A stretch of DNA of 64,000 nucleotides from Palsa-1248 sp963737835. GTDB lineage: Bacteria; Gemmatimonadota; Gemmatimonadetes; Gemmatimonadales; Gemmatimonadaceae. Where the stretch lies: assembly GCA_963737835.1 (NCBI GenBank), contig CAVTUH010000003.1:62001-126000 (forward strand), written 5' to 3'. The first letter of the stretch is position 1; the number at the start of each line of letters is the position of its first letter. The notes under the pieces are model-generated. The model made no database searches. It worked only from the letters and a program-made list of their open reading frames with translations, and was not told the DNA's origin. A program made the translations under genes and the position numbers. Below are positions 62,994 through 64,000 of the stretch, piece by piece.

Positions 62994-63926
62994 ATGACCA
63001 TACCTCTCGCACCGCAGCCGGTCGCCCACCACCGGCACCCGCTCGTCTGGATTCTGTCCGTCGCCATCGGATTTTTCCTCGGCGCGTGGGTGATGTATCG
63101 CCACGCGCCGCCCTGCTTCGCATCGACCGCGTCGGCCGCGTCCGCAACTGGTACCGCGAGCGCCCCAACCAACTCGCCGGCGCCCGATTCACAGACGCCC
63201 GCCAGCGCCATTGCGACCGCCAGCGCTTCGGGGGGTGGCGGTGACGCGGGTAGCGGTCCAGCTGGCGCACCTGCCAGTGCCGGCGCCGCCGACCATGGGA
63301 GCACGCCCACGGGTTCGGGGGGGAGCGGAGACCCGGGCCAAGGCAGCGTCCCGGCTAATGGCGCCGGCGATCCCGACCCGGCGGCGCTGGCCCGCGGATA
63401 CGCCATGTCGAGCGGCAGTCTTGGGCCGGCCGGTCCGGACTCCACGTCGGCGCAACGCGGTGCCACGACAGTCATGGCTCGCGATTTCACGTACGATGTC
63501 ACCGGCCTGCCGCGCTACCCGAACGCGGTATCGAAAGTGGCCAGCGCGCGGACGACGAAGAGTGATGTCCCCGCCGACACCGGGTCGACGTGCGTCCTGC
63601 TCACAACGGATTCGTTCGACCAGGTCGTCGCCTGGTATCACGGGCAACTGCCGAGCACGTGGAAGCAAGCGGTCATCCCCAACTTCGACGCGCTGGGCAA
63701 AGGCCTCTCCGTGTCCAACATCGCGAAGATGCTCACGGCCTTGCGTCCCGGTTCGACCCCGTCGATGAACAGTGTGCTCGATACCACGGGGAACAGCACG
63801 AACCACATCTCCGTCGCAGTGTGGGAGCCACCATCCAGCGAAGCAGGCGGGACCAAGGGTGTCATGGTCGTCACCAAGACGGGCAAGCCTACGGAGATCA
63901 TCCTCAAGCGAAGCGTCGGTACATGA
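62994..63926 (+). CDS. Single-pass membrane protein with low-complexity linker
   Basis: 310 residues. One membrane helix (about 15-35, VWILSVAIGFFLGAWVM) is followed by ~100 residues rich in Ser, Ala, Gly and Thr, then a globular C-terminal domain: YDVTGLPRYPNAVSK, TDSFDQVVAWYHGQLPSTWKQA and VVTKTGKPTEIILKRS. That last domain resembles small lipid- or sensor-linked domains with a VVAWYxxxLP segment; I cannot name it. The stop overlaps the next gene as ATGA. Confidence 0.6.
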   Translation: MTIPLAPQPVAHHRHPLVWILSVAIGFFLGAWVMYRHAPPCFASTASAASATGTASAPTNSPAPDSQTPASAIATASASGGGGDAGSGPAGAPASAGAADHGSTPTGSGGSGDPGQGSVPANGAGDPDPAALARGYAMSSGSLGPAGPDSTSAQRGATTVMARDFTYDVTGLPRYPNAVSKVASARTTKSDVPADTGSTCVLLTTDSFDQVVAWYHGQLPSTWKQAVIPNFDALGKGLSVSNIAKMLTALRPGSTPSMNSVLDTTGNSTNHISVAVWEPPSSEAGGTKGVMVVTKTGKPTEIILKRSVGT

Positions 63927-64000
63927 TGCGCCGTGCCTTTGCGCTCTTGGGCGCAGCGATGACCGCGGCAGTCGTGGCCGGCGCCACGGTCAGAGACACC
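63923..64000 (+). CDS. Start of an exported protein, 3' end outside window
   Basis: 26 codons are visible. They begin MMRRAFALLGAAMTAAVVAG, a standard signal peptide. The ATG overlaps the stop of the preceding gene by 4 nt, so it continues the operon. Confidence 0.6.
   Translation, partial: MMRRAFALLGAAMTAAVVAGATVRDT

Noticed and set aside
1..64000. Insertion sequences, prophage, integron or CRISPR
   Set aside because: No transposase, integrase, phage structural gene, or regularly spaced direct repeats with spacers was seen.

Overview
The window is about 64 kb of high-GC bacterial chromosome with no rRNA, tRNA, CRISPR array, transposase or phage gene that I can see. The gene content fits a soil-type Gemmatimonadota or a similar high-GC Gram-negative: a Ser/Thr kinase fused to TolB-like and TPR modules, a large BTAD/TPR transcriptional activator, a TonB-domain protein, outer-membrane barrels, an OmpA-family protein and type IV prepilins. 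The phylum is an inference from gene style, not from a marker gene.

Layout. 1-5.5 kb: the end of a Pro/Ala-rich protein, acylphosphatase, adenine phosphoribosyltransferase, a DinB-like protein and a divergent two-component pair. 5.6-11.8 kb: a TonB-domain protein, a DUF305 protein, a serine hydrolase, a membrane-fused spermidine-synthase-like protein and two small membrane proteins. 11.9-19.8 kb: a frameshifted FAD monooxygenase, a PAP2 phosphatase, a TMEM175-like protein, a Ser/Thr kinase, a chemoreceptor-like protein and an SMP-30 hydrolase. 20-41 kb is an accessory-looking block of membrane and envelope genes (DUF1622, two SBF-like transporters of which one lies just beyond at 41.2 kb, DUF202, a TRIC channel with a DUF2490 barrel, an MscS channel, a DUF481 barrel, a membrane metallophosphatase and a VTT protein). 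It also holds a sulfatase, DUF2252 and formylglycine-generating enzyme cluster, a DUF1254/1214 protein, an M20 peptidase, and a pepA-abgT pair broken by many frameshifts. 42-49.5 kb: an S9 peptidase and a minor-prepilin operon. 49.5-64 kb: a MoaD-like/BNR-repeat pair, an outer-membrane protein, a b561-like/YceI pair, an amidohydrolase, a DUF5674 pair, the BTAD regulator and a run of envelope proteins that leaves the window.

The most interesting signal is regulatory. A short motif, roughly CC(T/A)AGGTC(G/T)A(C/A)T, recurs on both strands through the 20-40.5 kb block. At seven sites it lies 45-50 nt upstream of a plausible start codon. It precedes the DUF1622, DUF202, DUF2490-TRIC, FGE, MscS, metallophosphatase and other genes, and looks like the promoter or operator of a shared regulon that I do not recognise.

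A second layer of structure is intergenic. One family consists of tandem heptanucleotide arms flanking a conserved GGCCAG...CTGGCC hairpin. Another is a 20-21 bp palindrome. Both sit at gene ends and in several cases supply the stop codon. Several genes carry frameshifts: one in the monooxygenase, one in a small lipoprotein, and many in pepA and abgT. These are either real decay or local assembly errors.
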